From contig NZ_JASAOI010000002.1 in the NCBI RefSeq assembly GCF_029953285.1, forward strand, positions 310,001 through 374,000: DNA of 64,000 nucleotides, written 5' to 3'. How positions within the stretch are numbered: position 1 is the stretch's first letter; every line of letters starts with the position of its first letter. This document shows positions 20,798 to 28,274 of the stretch, one piece after another. A model generated the notes under the pieces. That model was given only the letters and a program-made list of their open reading frames with translations. It made no database searches and was not told where the DNA came from. The DNA comes from Yinghuangia seranimata (lineage in GTDB: Bacteria > Actinomycetota > Actinomycetes > Streptomycetales > Streptomycetaceae). Both the position numbers and the translations under genes were made by a program.

Positions 20798-22178
20798 CGG
20801 AACCCTCGACCGGCTCAAGCGCAAGGGCCGCATCGTCGTCGTGGGCGCGTCGCTGGCCGGCCTGCGCGCCGCCGAGACCCTGCGGGACAAGGGCTTCGCG
20901 GGGTCGCTGACGCTGGTCGGCGACGAACCGTACGAACCGTACGACCGGCCCCCGCTGTCCAAGGGCGTGCTGCTGGGCAAGGCGAGCGCCGACCGCACCG
21001 CGCTGCCGAGGCTCCGGAACGTCGACGCGAAGTGGCGGCTCGGCGTTGCCGCCACCGGCCTCGACATGGGCGCCCGGCGGGTGCGGCTGGCCGACGGCGA
21101 CGAGGTGCCGTACGACCGGCTGCTGATCGCCACCGGCGTCCGGGCGCGGCCGTGGCCGCACGAGGGCGAGGGGGCACTCGACGGCGTCATCGTCCTGCGC
21201 ACCCGCGACGACAGCGCCGCGCTCTCCCGCATGCTCGCCGCGGGCCCCCGGCGGGTCCTCGTCATCGGCGCCGGGTTCACCGGCTCGGAGATCGCCTCCG
21301 CGTGCCGCGAACGCGGCCACCATGTCACCGTCGCCGAACGCGCCGCCGCGCCCCTGGTCGGCGCCCTCGGCGGCGTGGTCGGCGCGGTCGCCGCCGAACT
21401 CCAGCGCGAACACGGCGTGGACCTGCGGACCGGCGTGATGGTGACCGCTTTGGACGGCGACGCCGCGGGGCGCGTGCGCTCCGCGCAGCTGTCCGACGGC
21501 TCCTCCGTGCGGGCCGACGTGGTGATCGTCTCGCTCGGCGCCACCCGCAACACCGAGTGGCTCTACGGGTCCGGACTGGGCGCCGGGCCCCGGGGCATCG
21601 CCTGCGACGCCGGGTGCCGCGCGTTCGACATCCGCGGCATCGTCACCGACGACATCTACGCGGCGGGCGACGTCGCGCGCTGCCCGCACCCGCTGTTCGG
21701 CTACCAGTTCCTGACATTGGAGCACTGGGGCAACGCCGTGGCGCAGGCGGAGATCGCGGCGCACAACATGCTCAGCGAGAGCGTCGACCGCGTGCCCCAC
21801 ATGGAGGTGCCGTCCTTCTGGTCCTCGCAGTTCGGGATCAACATCAAGTCGGTCGGCGTGCCCTCGATGGGGACGGAGATCCTCATCACGCAGGGCTCGC
21901 TCGAAAGCCGCCGGTTCGTCGGCGTCTACGGCTACCAGGGACGCGTCATCGGCGCCGTCGGCTTCGACAGCGCCCGGTGGCTGCCGTTCTACCAGGAGCA
22001 GATCGAGGCGGCCGCCCCGTTCCCGCCGGAGTTCTCCACCGTCGACCGGCGCACGGACGGACAGCGGCCGGTCGACGCGGACTTCCCCGACCCCTCGGTG
22101 CCCACCCACGGCCCCACCGTGACCCTCAGCGGGTACGCGCCGGACGACCGCCGGATGACGTTCGTTCCAGCGCACTGA
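20787..22178 (+). CDS. NAD(P)H-dependent ferredoxin reductase (FAD/NAD-binding)
   Basis: A 463-residue flavoprotein with FAD motif RIVVVGASLAGLRAAETL, the PYDRPPLSKGVL block typical of putidaredoxin-reductase-type enzymes, NAD site VLVIGAGFTGSEIASACRER and the second FAD contact DIYAAGDVARCPHPLF. GTG 20787 overlaps the ferredoxin gene. It delivers electrons from NAD(P)H to the ferredoxin, and so to the P450. Having reductase, ferredoxin and P450 together is unusual because many actinomycete P450s borrow shared reductases; here the chain is self-contained. Confidence 0.92.
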   Translation: MGGDGTLDRLKRKGRIVVVGASLAGLRAAETLRDKGFAGSLTLVGDEPYEPYDRPPLSKGVLLGKASADRTALPRLRNVDAKWRLGVAATGLDMGARRVRLADGDEVPYDRLLIATGVRARPWPHEGEGALDGVIVLRTRDDSAALSRMLAAGPRRVLVIGAGFTGSEIASACRERGHHVTVAERAAAPLVGALGGVVGAVAAELQREHGVDLRTGVMVTALDGDAAGRVRSAQLSDGSSVRADVVIVSLGATRNTEWLYGSGLGAGPRGIACDAGCRAFDIRGIVTDDIYAAGDVARCPHPLFGYQFLTLEHWGNAVAQAEIAAHNMLSESVDRVPHMEVPSFWSSQFGINIKSVGVPSMGTEILITQGSLESRRFVGVYGYQGRVIGAVGFDSARWLPFYQEQIEAAAPFPPEFSTVDRRTDGQRPVDADFPDPSVPTHGPTVTLSGYAPDDRRMTFVPAH

Positions 22179-22212
22179 CCCGCCCTGACCCGCACGGCCA
22201 CGAGGACCCGCC

Positions 22213-23448
22213 ATGACGCTATCGCTGCTGCACCAGATCCTGGACTACTCCAACCGGTCGAATCCGTACCCGCTCTACGAGGAGCTGCGGAAGACGCCCG
22301 TCTACCGCGAGGACGGCGGACCGTACGTGGTCAGCACGTACTACGAGATCCGCAGCCTGTTCCACGACCCCCGGATCAGCTCGGACACCCGCAACCGGAC
22401 CGGGAGCGCCGCCGACCCGCTGGGCGGGGACTCCCACGAGGAGGCCGCCCTGCCGCCGAGCTTCCTGAAGCTCGACCCGCCGGAACACGACCGGCTGCGG
22501 CGCATGACGAACCGGCCCTTCGGCCCGCCGCACTCCCCGCACCGCGTCGACGGGATGCGCCCGGAGCTGCGCGAGATCATCACCGGCCTCATCGACGGCA
22601 TCAGCGACCCCAGCCGGTTCGACCTGGTGGAGGAGGTCTCGTACCCGTTCCCGGTGACGGTGATCTGCCGGCTGCTCGGCGTGCCGCGGGAGGACGAGGC
22701 GCGCTTCCACGTGTGGGCGGACACCCTCGCCGCCAGCCTCGACCCCGACCCGGACGCCGACTCCGCCGACCGCGGCAAGGTCGCGAACGAGGCGCGTATG
22801 CAGCTCGGCATGTACCTGGCCGGCCTGATCGAGGAGCGCCGCAAGAACCCCGGGGACGACATGCTCTCGCAGCTGGCGACCGCCAAGGGCGAGGACGGTC
22901 CCATGACCACGATGGAGCTGCTGAGCACGGCGGCGCTGCTCCTGATCGCGGGCCACGAGACGACGGTCAACCTCATCACCAACGGGATGCTGACCCTCCT
23001 GCGCCACCCCGACGTGCTCAAGCGGCTGCGTCGCGAGCCGGGGCTGGCGGTGCCCCTCGTCGAGGAACTGCTGCGCTACGAGCCGCCGGTGCAGCTGGTG
23101 CCGCAGCGCACGACCCTCGCCGAGATCGAGATCCGCGGCGTCACGATCCCCAAGGGCTCGCCCGTGTGGCTGGTCCTGGCCGCGGGCAACCGCGACCCCC
23201 AGCGCTTCAAGGACCCGGACCGCTTCGACCCGGACCGCCCGGACGTCCAGCACCTCGGTCTCGGCAGCGGCATCCACAGCTGCTTCGGCGCACCGCTCGC
23301 CCGACTCGAGACCCAGTTCGCCCTGTCCGAACTGGCCCGCCGGCTGGAGAAGCCGCGCCTGATCGAGGACCCGCCCCCGTACCGACAGAACGCCGTGCTG
23401 CGCGGGCCGCGCCAACTACACATCGCCTGCGACGGAATCCGCCCGTAG
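22213..23448 (+). CDS. cytochrome P450
   Basis: A 411-residue bacterial class I P450 with the I-helix oxygen-activation motif AGHETT, the K-helix ExxR in EELLRYEPPVQ, and the haem loop GLGSGIHSCFGAPLARLE with the axial ligand Cys357. The usual Phe seven residues before the Cys is replaced by Leu (LGLGSGIHSC). Start ATG 22213; the gap from the reductase gene is about 34 bp, so they are co-transcribed. The substrate is unknown; general resemblance is to secondary-metabolism or steroid/terpene P450s. Family number (CYP) cannot be given without a search. Confidence 0.95.
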   Translation: MTLSLLHQILDYSNRSNPYPLYEELRKTPVYREDGGPYVVSTYYEIRSLFHDPRISSDTRNRTGSAADPLGGDSHEEAALPPSFLKLDPPEHDRLRRMTNRPFGPPHSPHRVDGMRPELREIITGLIDGISDPSRFDLVEEVSYPFPVTVICRLLGVPREDEARFHVWADTLAASLDPDPDADSADRGKVANEARMQLGMYLAGLIEERRKNPGDDMLSQLATAKGEDGPMTTMELLSTAALLLIAGHETTVNLITNGMLTLLRHPDVLKRLRREPGLAVPLVEELLRYEPPVQLVPQRTTLAEIEIRGVTIPKGSPVWLVLAAGNRDPQRFKDPDRFDPDRPDVQHLGLGSGIHSCFGAPLARLETQFALSELARRLEKPRLIEDPPPYRQNAVLRGPRQLHIACDGIRP

Positions 23449-23482
23449 CACCGCCGGCCCGGCGTCACCGAGGAGACCAAGG

Positions 23483-23980
23483 ATGCAGCCCCTCCGACGG
23501 GCGGCCACCGCCGCCGCCACCGCGCTTTTCTGCCTGGGCAGCGTGCTCTTCGCGAGCACCACGGCCACGGCCCGCGCCGACACGTGGGGGACCTGGGTCA
23601 GCTCCTCCAACGGCAAGTGCCTGACGCTCTTCCCGGACAACGACGTCATCGGGCTCGCCACGTGCGAGGCGGGCCGCCAGACCCAGCTCTGGACCAACGA
23701 GTTCGTGGACGAAGGGCAGTTCGTCTACCAGCTGCGCAACGCCGCGGGCGGCTGCCTGTGGGCCGAGAACATCCAGGGCGTCCGCTACGCGTACCGGACC
23801 ACCTGCAACGCGAACGACAAGGAAAAGCGCTTCGTCGTCGCCAACGGCTACATCTCACCCGACTTCGCGCGCGGCATGAAGCTGATGGTCACCAAGGCCT
23901 ACGGAATCGAGATCGTCGCCTTCACCGTCCCCGCCGACTACAACGACCCACGCGTGCGATGGACCTACCACCCGGCCTAG
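23483..23980 (+). CDS. secreted ricin-type lectin-like protein
   Basis: A 165-residue protein with a clear Sec signal peptide (positively charged start, ALFCLGSVLFASTTATARA, cleavage after ARA). The mature part is one beta-trefoil-like domain: TWVSSSNGKCLTLF, ATCEAGRQTQLW and GCLWAENI resemble ricin B repeats with Q-x-W-like and G-x-C-L motifs. Gly/Cys spacing suggests two disulphides. It follows the P450 gene by 34 bp on the same strand and may be part of the same transcript. Function is probably carbohydrate or surface binding, but no ligand can be named. Confidence 0.7.
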   Translation: MQPLRRAATAAATALFCLGSVLFASTTATARADTWGTWVSSSNGKCLTLFPDNDVIGLATCEAGRQTQLWTNEFVDEGQFVYQLRNAAGGCLWAENIQGVRYAYRTTCNANDKEKRFVVANGYISPDFARGMKLMVTKAYGIEIVAFTVPADYNDPRVRWTYHPA

Positions 23981-24098
23981 CCCGCACACGAACGTCGTGT
24001 CGTCGGCGACGGGACGGCCTGACGCATCAGCCCGGGGTCGCCGATACCCGCTACCTGAGCGCGACTTCTGGCCCCCGCACGCATGATCGACTGCGTGC

Positions 24099-24570
24099 AT
24101 GGCGAGACAGGTATGGCCGACGGCCGTCGCATGTGCAGTAGTGGCCGGCCTGGCGGTCACCGCGTGTGGCGAGGACGGGCGTCGGCTCCCCGGCGTCTAC
24201 GGCCCGGCACACACACCGCGAGCCGGTCGAACGGCGGTTCCCCCAACTGGGAGCGTTCGAGAGGGCGACATGGGTTTACGGCTCCATGGTGAACGCCCCC
24301 AGAGACCGGATCCCAGGCGCCTCATACGACCGCTTCGCCGGACTCGCCTGGCTGTCCCCGGCCGACACGGAACGCCTCCGAACCGGATTCACCTGGACAC
24401 GCTGCACCACAGTGATCACCGCCGACATCCCCAAGGCGGTGCAGAAGGCCGCCCCGCAGAACGCCGAGTGGTGCTCGTCGGACGCCTTCGAAGCCCTGGC
24501 ACCCGAACCACCGGAACTGCGGTTCGACGCCCGCGACGGCGTCGTCTACTTCGCCGACCACGAAGGTTGA
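24099..24570 (+). pseudogene. frameshifted lipoprotein gene
   Basis: The first frame gives a lipoprotein signal, MARQVWPTAVACAVVAGLAV followed by TAC (lipobox VTAC) and EDGRRLPG. The sequence homologous to the rest of such a protein continues in the next frame (RRFPQLGAFERATWVYGSMV ... CTTVITADIP ... RFDARDGVVYFADHEG) from about 24190 to the stop at 24570. A single +1 shift near 24190-24210 would join them, so it is a recent inactivation or a sequence error. The C-terminal part has a TW/Y-rich start and paired cysteines, typical of small actinobacterial lipoproteins of unknown role. Confidence 0.6.
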
Positions 24571-24716
24571 CGGACGGTCGTCAGAAAGTCTCGCCTCCGT
24601 CGCCCGCGTGCCGCGCCGCCTGGTCCACGCGGGGCCGGCCAGGACGCTACTGGGCAGCTCCGACGCAAGCCGTTGCCGGAGGGCCAGCGAAGGGCCTAGG
24701 CGCGGTGCCGGTAGCG

Positions 24717-25055
24717 CTAGGCGTACTCGGAGAACACGTTGATCAGGGTTTCCACGCGCGTGCGCAGCGTGGGGTCGTGGGCGCCGTGGAGGCGTAGGGA
24801 CAGGACGTCGGATCCGACGGCTACGGCGAGGTGGAGTTCCACGGCGTGGAGTGAGCCGACGATCGGGTAGGTGTACCAGCCGTTCGGGGACTCGTCGTCG
24901 GTGTGTTCGATGCCGAACTCGATCGCGTCGAGGTCGAGGGGGCCGAGGTCGTAGGCGGCGTAGGTGCACAGCCAGCGCAGGAACGGCCGGAGGTTGGGGC
25001 GCATGATCCAGCCGGTTAGCGGGGTGGTCGCGTCGTCTGGCTGCACGGGGGTCAC
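24717..25055 (-). CDS. hypothetical protein
   Basis: A 112-residue acidic protein starting MTPVQPDDATTPL with GWIMRPNLRPFLRWLCTYAA and DAIEFGIEHTDDESPNGWYT. No membrane helix, signal peptide or known motif is recognised. Composition and length are gene-like and the frame has its own start, 3' of a short non-coding gap (24571-24716) that shows nothing notable. It shares its strand with the LysR gene upstream. I do not recognise the family. Confidence 0.6.
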   Translation of the reverse strand: MTPVQPDDATTPLTGWIMRPNLRPFLRWLCTYAAYDLGPLDLDAIEFGIEHTDDESPNGWYTYPIVGSLHAVELHLAVAVGSDVLSLRLHGAHDPTLRTRVETLINVFSEYA

Positions 25056-25107
25056 GATCGCAGTGTGGTGCCTGGGTGGGCGATCGGTTTTGCGGAACGG
25101 GTGGTGG

Positions 25108-26007
25108 TCAGGGGGCGGTGGGCAGGGTTTGGGCCCAGGGGGTGTGGTGGGCGGTGGCCAGGGCCAGGCGTTCGTGGGGTGGGTTTGGGGTGATCGGGCG
25201 CCAGGTGAGGGTTGGGTCGTCGGCTATGGATGGGGCGGGGCGTAGGGCGATGAGGTTTGGGGTGGTGCGGAGGGTGAGGCGGAACTGGGCGTGGCTGCCT
25301 GGGGGTTCGGTGATCAGGTCTGGGGTCCAGCCGTTTGTGGCGAGGGTGTCCAGGACCGTTGCGGCGAATTCGGGGGCGTTGGCTGTGGGGAACCAGAGGA
25401 GGCGTTGGTCGGTCAGGTCGGTCCAGGTGAGGGTGGGGTGCGCGGCTAGGGGGTGGGTGGTGGGGAGGACGGCGCCTAGGGACTCGTCGGAGAGGAGGTG
25501 CAGGGCTAGGCCGGTTGCGTCGCAGGGGAGGCGGAGGATGCCGTAGGCGAGGTCGCCGGTGCGGAGCATGTGGATCTGGTTGCGGGTTGTGAGTGGGGTG
25601 ATGCGCGGCCGGGCCTGACCGTCAGCGGTGATGAGGGCGGTTGCCGCGGCGAGCACGGGTTCCGGGACGCCTGGGCTGACGCCTAGCGTGGGCTCGGACG
25701 GCACGCCGCGGGCGGCCGCGAGGGCCGTTTCCAGTTCGGCGAAGGCGCGTCGGGCGCCGTGGAGGAGGCGTTCGCCGGCCTCGGTCGGTTCCATGCCGTG
25801 TGGCCGTCGGTGGAACAGGGGTACGCCGACCCGGCGTTCCAGGGCCCGGATCTGCTGGCTGAGGCTGGGTTGGGCGATGCGCAGGCATTCGGCGGCGGCC
25901 GTCACGGTGCCGGCGTCGGCGACCGCGGCGAGGTAGCGCAGGTGGCGGAGGTCGACGCCGTTCAGCGGGTCCTGTCGGTCCTGTCGGTCCTGCCGGTCCT
26001 CGTTCAC
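25108..26007 (-). CDS. LysR-family transcriptional regulator
   Basis: A 299-residue protein with an N-terminal LysR winged helix (LRHLRYLAAVADAGTVTAAA, then QPSLSQQIRALERRVGVPLF) and a periplasmic-binding-like effector domain. GTG 26007 is the start. The first residues contain a (DRQ) triplet encoded by 9-bp DNA repeats, a slippage-prone tract outside the fold. Divergent from the YciI-like gene, with ATAGG/CCTAT dyads in the gap, it fits the usual LysR arrangement of controlling its divergent neighbour and itself. The effector is unknown. Confidence 0.9.
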   Translation of the reverse strand: MNEDRQDRQDRQDPLNGVDLRHLRYLAAVADAGTVTAAAECLRIAQPSLSQQIRALERRVGVPLFHRRPHGMEPTEAGERLLHGARRAFAELETALAAARGVPSEPTLGVSPGVPEPVLAAATALITADGQARPRITPLTTRNQIHMLRTGDLAYGILRLPCDATGLALHLLSDESLGAVLPTTHPLAAHPTLTWTDLTDQRLLWFPTANAPEFAATVLDTLATNGWTPDLITEPPGSHAQFRLTLRTTPNLIALRPAPSIADDPTLTWRPITPNPPHERLALATAHHTPWAQTLPTAP

Positions 26008-26016
26008 GCTGCCTCT

Positions 26017-26046
26017 CTATGGAACCCGGTATAGGTGCCAGCCTAT
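26017..26046. promoter_or_regulatory. dyad cluster between LysR and YciI-like genes
   Basis: CTAT (26017-26020) pairs with ATAG (26031-26034), and ATAGG (26031-26035) pairs with CCTAT (26042-26046) across TGCCAG. The interlocking dyads resemble a LysR binding region. Confidence 0.4.
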
Positions 26047-26104
26047 GGCCCGGTCAGGTGGTCGGTCTTGGCGCCCGGCGACCCGGGCGCGGTTGGCTGG
26101 ACGC

Positions 26105-26359
26105 ATGTTCCTGATCATGTTTACGTACACGGCCCCGCTGTCCACCATCGACGAGCTGGTCGACGCGCACTACAACAACCCCGGCGGTGTCTTCGCGAAG
26201 GGCATGGTCCGCATGGCGGGCCGGCTTGAGCCGCGGACCGGCGGGATGATCATCGCCGAGGGGGAGCGCGCGGAGGTCGAGGCCGCCGTCGCGTCCGACC
26301 CGTTTGTGGTGAACGGCGCGGCGACCGTGGAGATCGTCGAGTTCCACCGGACCCGGTAG
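26105..26359 (+). CDS. YciI-like domain protein
   Basis: An 84-residue protein, MFLIMFTYTAPLSTIDELVD, ending with a SDPFVVNGAATVEIVEFHRT block. This is the YciI ferredoxin-like alpha/beta fold, in which a His/Asp pair (SDPF region) is thought to act in small-molecule chemistry. ATG 26105 was chosen over an upstream in-frame ATG because the YciI fold begins here. It is divergently transcribed from a LysR regulator, which is the likely controller. It is not of the DGPF type associated with ECF42 sigma factors, as no DGPF motif is present. Confidence 0.8.
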   Translation: MFLIMFTYTAPLSTIDELVDAHYNNPGGVFAKGMVRMAGRLEPRTGGMIIAEGERAEVEAAVASDPFVVNGAATVEIVEFHRTR

Positions 26360-26368
26360 CCGCAGCGG

Positions 26369-27283
26369 TCAGGCGTCGCGCGGGTCCGGCGTGATCGTCC
26401 CCACCGCGTCCTTCAGCGTCGTCAGCAGCGTGTCGACGAGCGGCTGCGCCCAGCGCCGGCGGGCGGTGAGGGCGCCGATGTGCCGGACCGGGCGCGGGTG
26501 CTCGAGCGGGATGAAGGCGAGGCTGTCGGCCTTGTGGGTGGCCAGCGCGATGCGCGGGATCAGCGCGATGCCGACGCCGGCCTCGACCAGCGACTGGCTG
26601 AAGAGGTAGTCGGTGCTGGTGCACACCACGTCCGGCTGGAATCCGGCCATGCCGGACGCGCGCGCGAGCGGCGCGCCGGCCGCGCCGCAGCCTTCGATCC
26701 AGCGTTCGTCGGTCAGCTCGGCGATCGGCAGGGAACGGCGCCGCGCGAGCCGGTGCGAGCGCGGCATGACGAGCCACATCTGCTCGTCCATGAGCGGCGT
26801 CCACACCAGGCCGGGCACCTCGGGCGTGCGGCCGAAGTGGTACGCGAGCGCCAGGTCGGCGCGGCCCTCGCGGACGAGGGCGGCGGCGTCGGCCGGCTCG
26901 GCCTCGCTGACGGTCAGCTCGACGTCGCGGTAGTGCGCGTTGAGGGCGATCAGCGCGGGCGGCAGCAGCGACTGCCCGGCGCTGGTGAACGTGGCCACCG
27001 CGAGGCGCCCGGTGTGCCCGTCGGCGAGCCGGTCGATCCGCTCCTGTGCGGCGGCCAGCTCGGCGGCGACGGTCTCGGCGGCCTCGACGAGCACGCGCCC
27101 GGACTCGGTGAGCGTGACGCCGCGCGTGCTGCGCTCGACGACCGGCCGGCCCAGCGACTTCTCGAGGGCGGCGACCTGCTGCGACACCGCCGACGGGGTC
27201 AGCAGGAGGGAGGCCGCGGCCTTGGCGAAGCTGCCCTGCTCGGAGACCTCGCGCAGGATGCGGAGCCGATGCACGTCGATCAT
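26369..27283 (-). CDS. LysR-family transcriptional regulator
   Basis: A 304-residue protein with an N-terminal HTH (HRLRILREVSEQGSFAKAAA, then LTPSAVSQQVAALEKSLGRP) and a LysR substrate-binding domain. The start ATG 27283 has a strong AAGGAGG site that overlaps the operator-like dyad at 27292-27307. The divergent gene is an EamA transporter 71 bp away, so it probably regulates that exporter and itself. It is a separate subgroup from the LysR gene at 25108-26007. Confidence 0.92.
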   Translation of the reverse strand: MIDVHRLRILREVSEQGSFAKAAASLLLTPSAVSQQVAALEKSLGRPVVERSTRGVTLTESGRVLVEAAETVAAELAAAQERIDRLADGHTGRLAVATFTSAGQSLLPPALIALNAHYRDVELTVSEAEPADAAALVREGRADLALAYHFGRTPEVPGLVWTPLMDEQMWLVMPRSHRLARRRSLPIAELTDERWIEGCGAAGAPLARASGMAGFQPDVVCTSTDYLFSQSLVEAGVGIALIPRIALATHKADSLAFIPLEHPRPVRHIGALTARRRWAQPLVDTLLTTLKDAVGTITPDPRDA

Positions 27284-27291
27284 CAGTCCTC

Positions 27292-27307
27292 CTTAATGGT
27301 CGTTAAG
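27292..27307. promoter_or_regulatory. operator-like dyad between LysR and EamA genes
   Basis: CTTAA-TGGTCG-TTAAG has perfect 5-bp arms and lies directly against the LysR ribosome site. Spacing and position fit an autoregulatory LysR site. Confidence 0.5.
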
Positions 27308-27353
27308 CAGTTCATCACTTCTGCTGTCGACACTATCCGAGGACGATGAATGC

Positions 27354-28274
27354 ATGACACGGAAAGCCTGGCTCCTCTTCGCCTCGATGTCGATCGTGTG
27401 GGGCGTCTCGTACCTCTTCATCAAGATCGCCGTCGACGAGATGTCCGCGCCGGTGGTCGTCGTGTCCCGCACCGCGATCGCCGCGATCGTCCTGGTGCCC
27501 CTCGCGCTGCGCCGCCGGGCCTTCGACGCGCTGCGCGGCCGGTTCAAGATCGTCGCGCTGCTGGCGATGACCCACGTGACCGGGCCGTTCCTGCTCATCA
27601 CCTACGGCGAGGTGCACATCTCGTCGTCGCTGACCGCGCTGCTGATCGCCTCGCAGCCGATCATGATCGCGCTCATCGCCCTCAAGATCGACGCCAGCGA
27701 GCGCGTCACCGGCCCCCGCGCCGTCGGCCTGGCCGTCGGCCTCGGCGGCGTCGCGACGCTCGTCGGCTTCGACCTGACCGGCGACCGGCTGGGCCTGCTC
27801 GGCGCCGGCATGGTGCTGCTCGCGTCGCTCGGCTACGCGTGCTCGACGCTCATCGTCAAGCGGAAGCTGTCGGACGTCCCGCCGCTCGGCATCGTCGCCT
27901 CCACGATGAGCATCACCACCGTCGTGCTGCTCCCGCTCGCGATCGCCACCGCGCCCACCTCGATGCCCAGCGGCAAGGCGCTCGGCTCGCTGGCCGCGCT
28001 CGGCCTGGTGTGCACCGCGCTCGCGTTCCTGGCCTTCTACCAGCTCATCGCCGAGGCGGGCGCCGGGCGGGCCGCGCTCATCACGTACATCAACCCGGTC
28101 GTCGCCGTGCTGCTCGGCGTGCTGGTGCTCGACGAGAAGCTCACCTGGTCGATCGTCGCCGGCACCGCGCTGATCCTGGCCGGCTCGTGGTTCGCGACCC
28201 GGCCGACGGCGCCCGCCCCCCAGGCGCCGGCGACCGCGTCGCCCGTCGAGGGCGAGCTCACCCCGACGCGCTGA
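27354..28274 (+). CDS. EamA (DMT superfamily) transporter
   Basis: A 306-residue protein with about ten membrane helices in two EamA repeats (SIVWGVSYLFIKIAVDEM at the start; YINPVVAVLLGVLVLDEKLT near the end). By family it exports metabolites or amino acids. ATG 27354 follows GAGGACG. It is divergent from a LysR regulator with a dyad between them. Its last 17 bp overlap the convergent VWD lipoprotein gene. Confidence 0.92.
   Translation: MTRKAWLLFASMSIVWGVSYLFIKIAVDEMSAPVVVVSRTAIAAIVLVPLALRRRAFDALRGRFKIVALLAMTHVTGPFLLITYGEVHISSSLTALLIASQPIMIALIALKIDASERVTGPRAVGLAVGLGGVATLVGFDLTGDRLGLLGAGMVLLASLGYACSTLIVKRKLSDVPPLGIVASTMSITTVVLLPLAIATAPTSMPSGKALGSLAALGLVCTALAFLAFYQLIAEAGAGRAALITYINPVVAVLLGVLVLDEKLTWSIVAGTALILAGSWFATRPTAPAPQAPATASPVEGELTPTR

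Noticed and set aside
26105-26359. DGPF partner of the ECF42 sigma factor
   Set aside because: The protein is YciI-like without DGPF and is 30 kb away beside a LysR gene.
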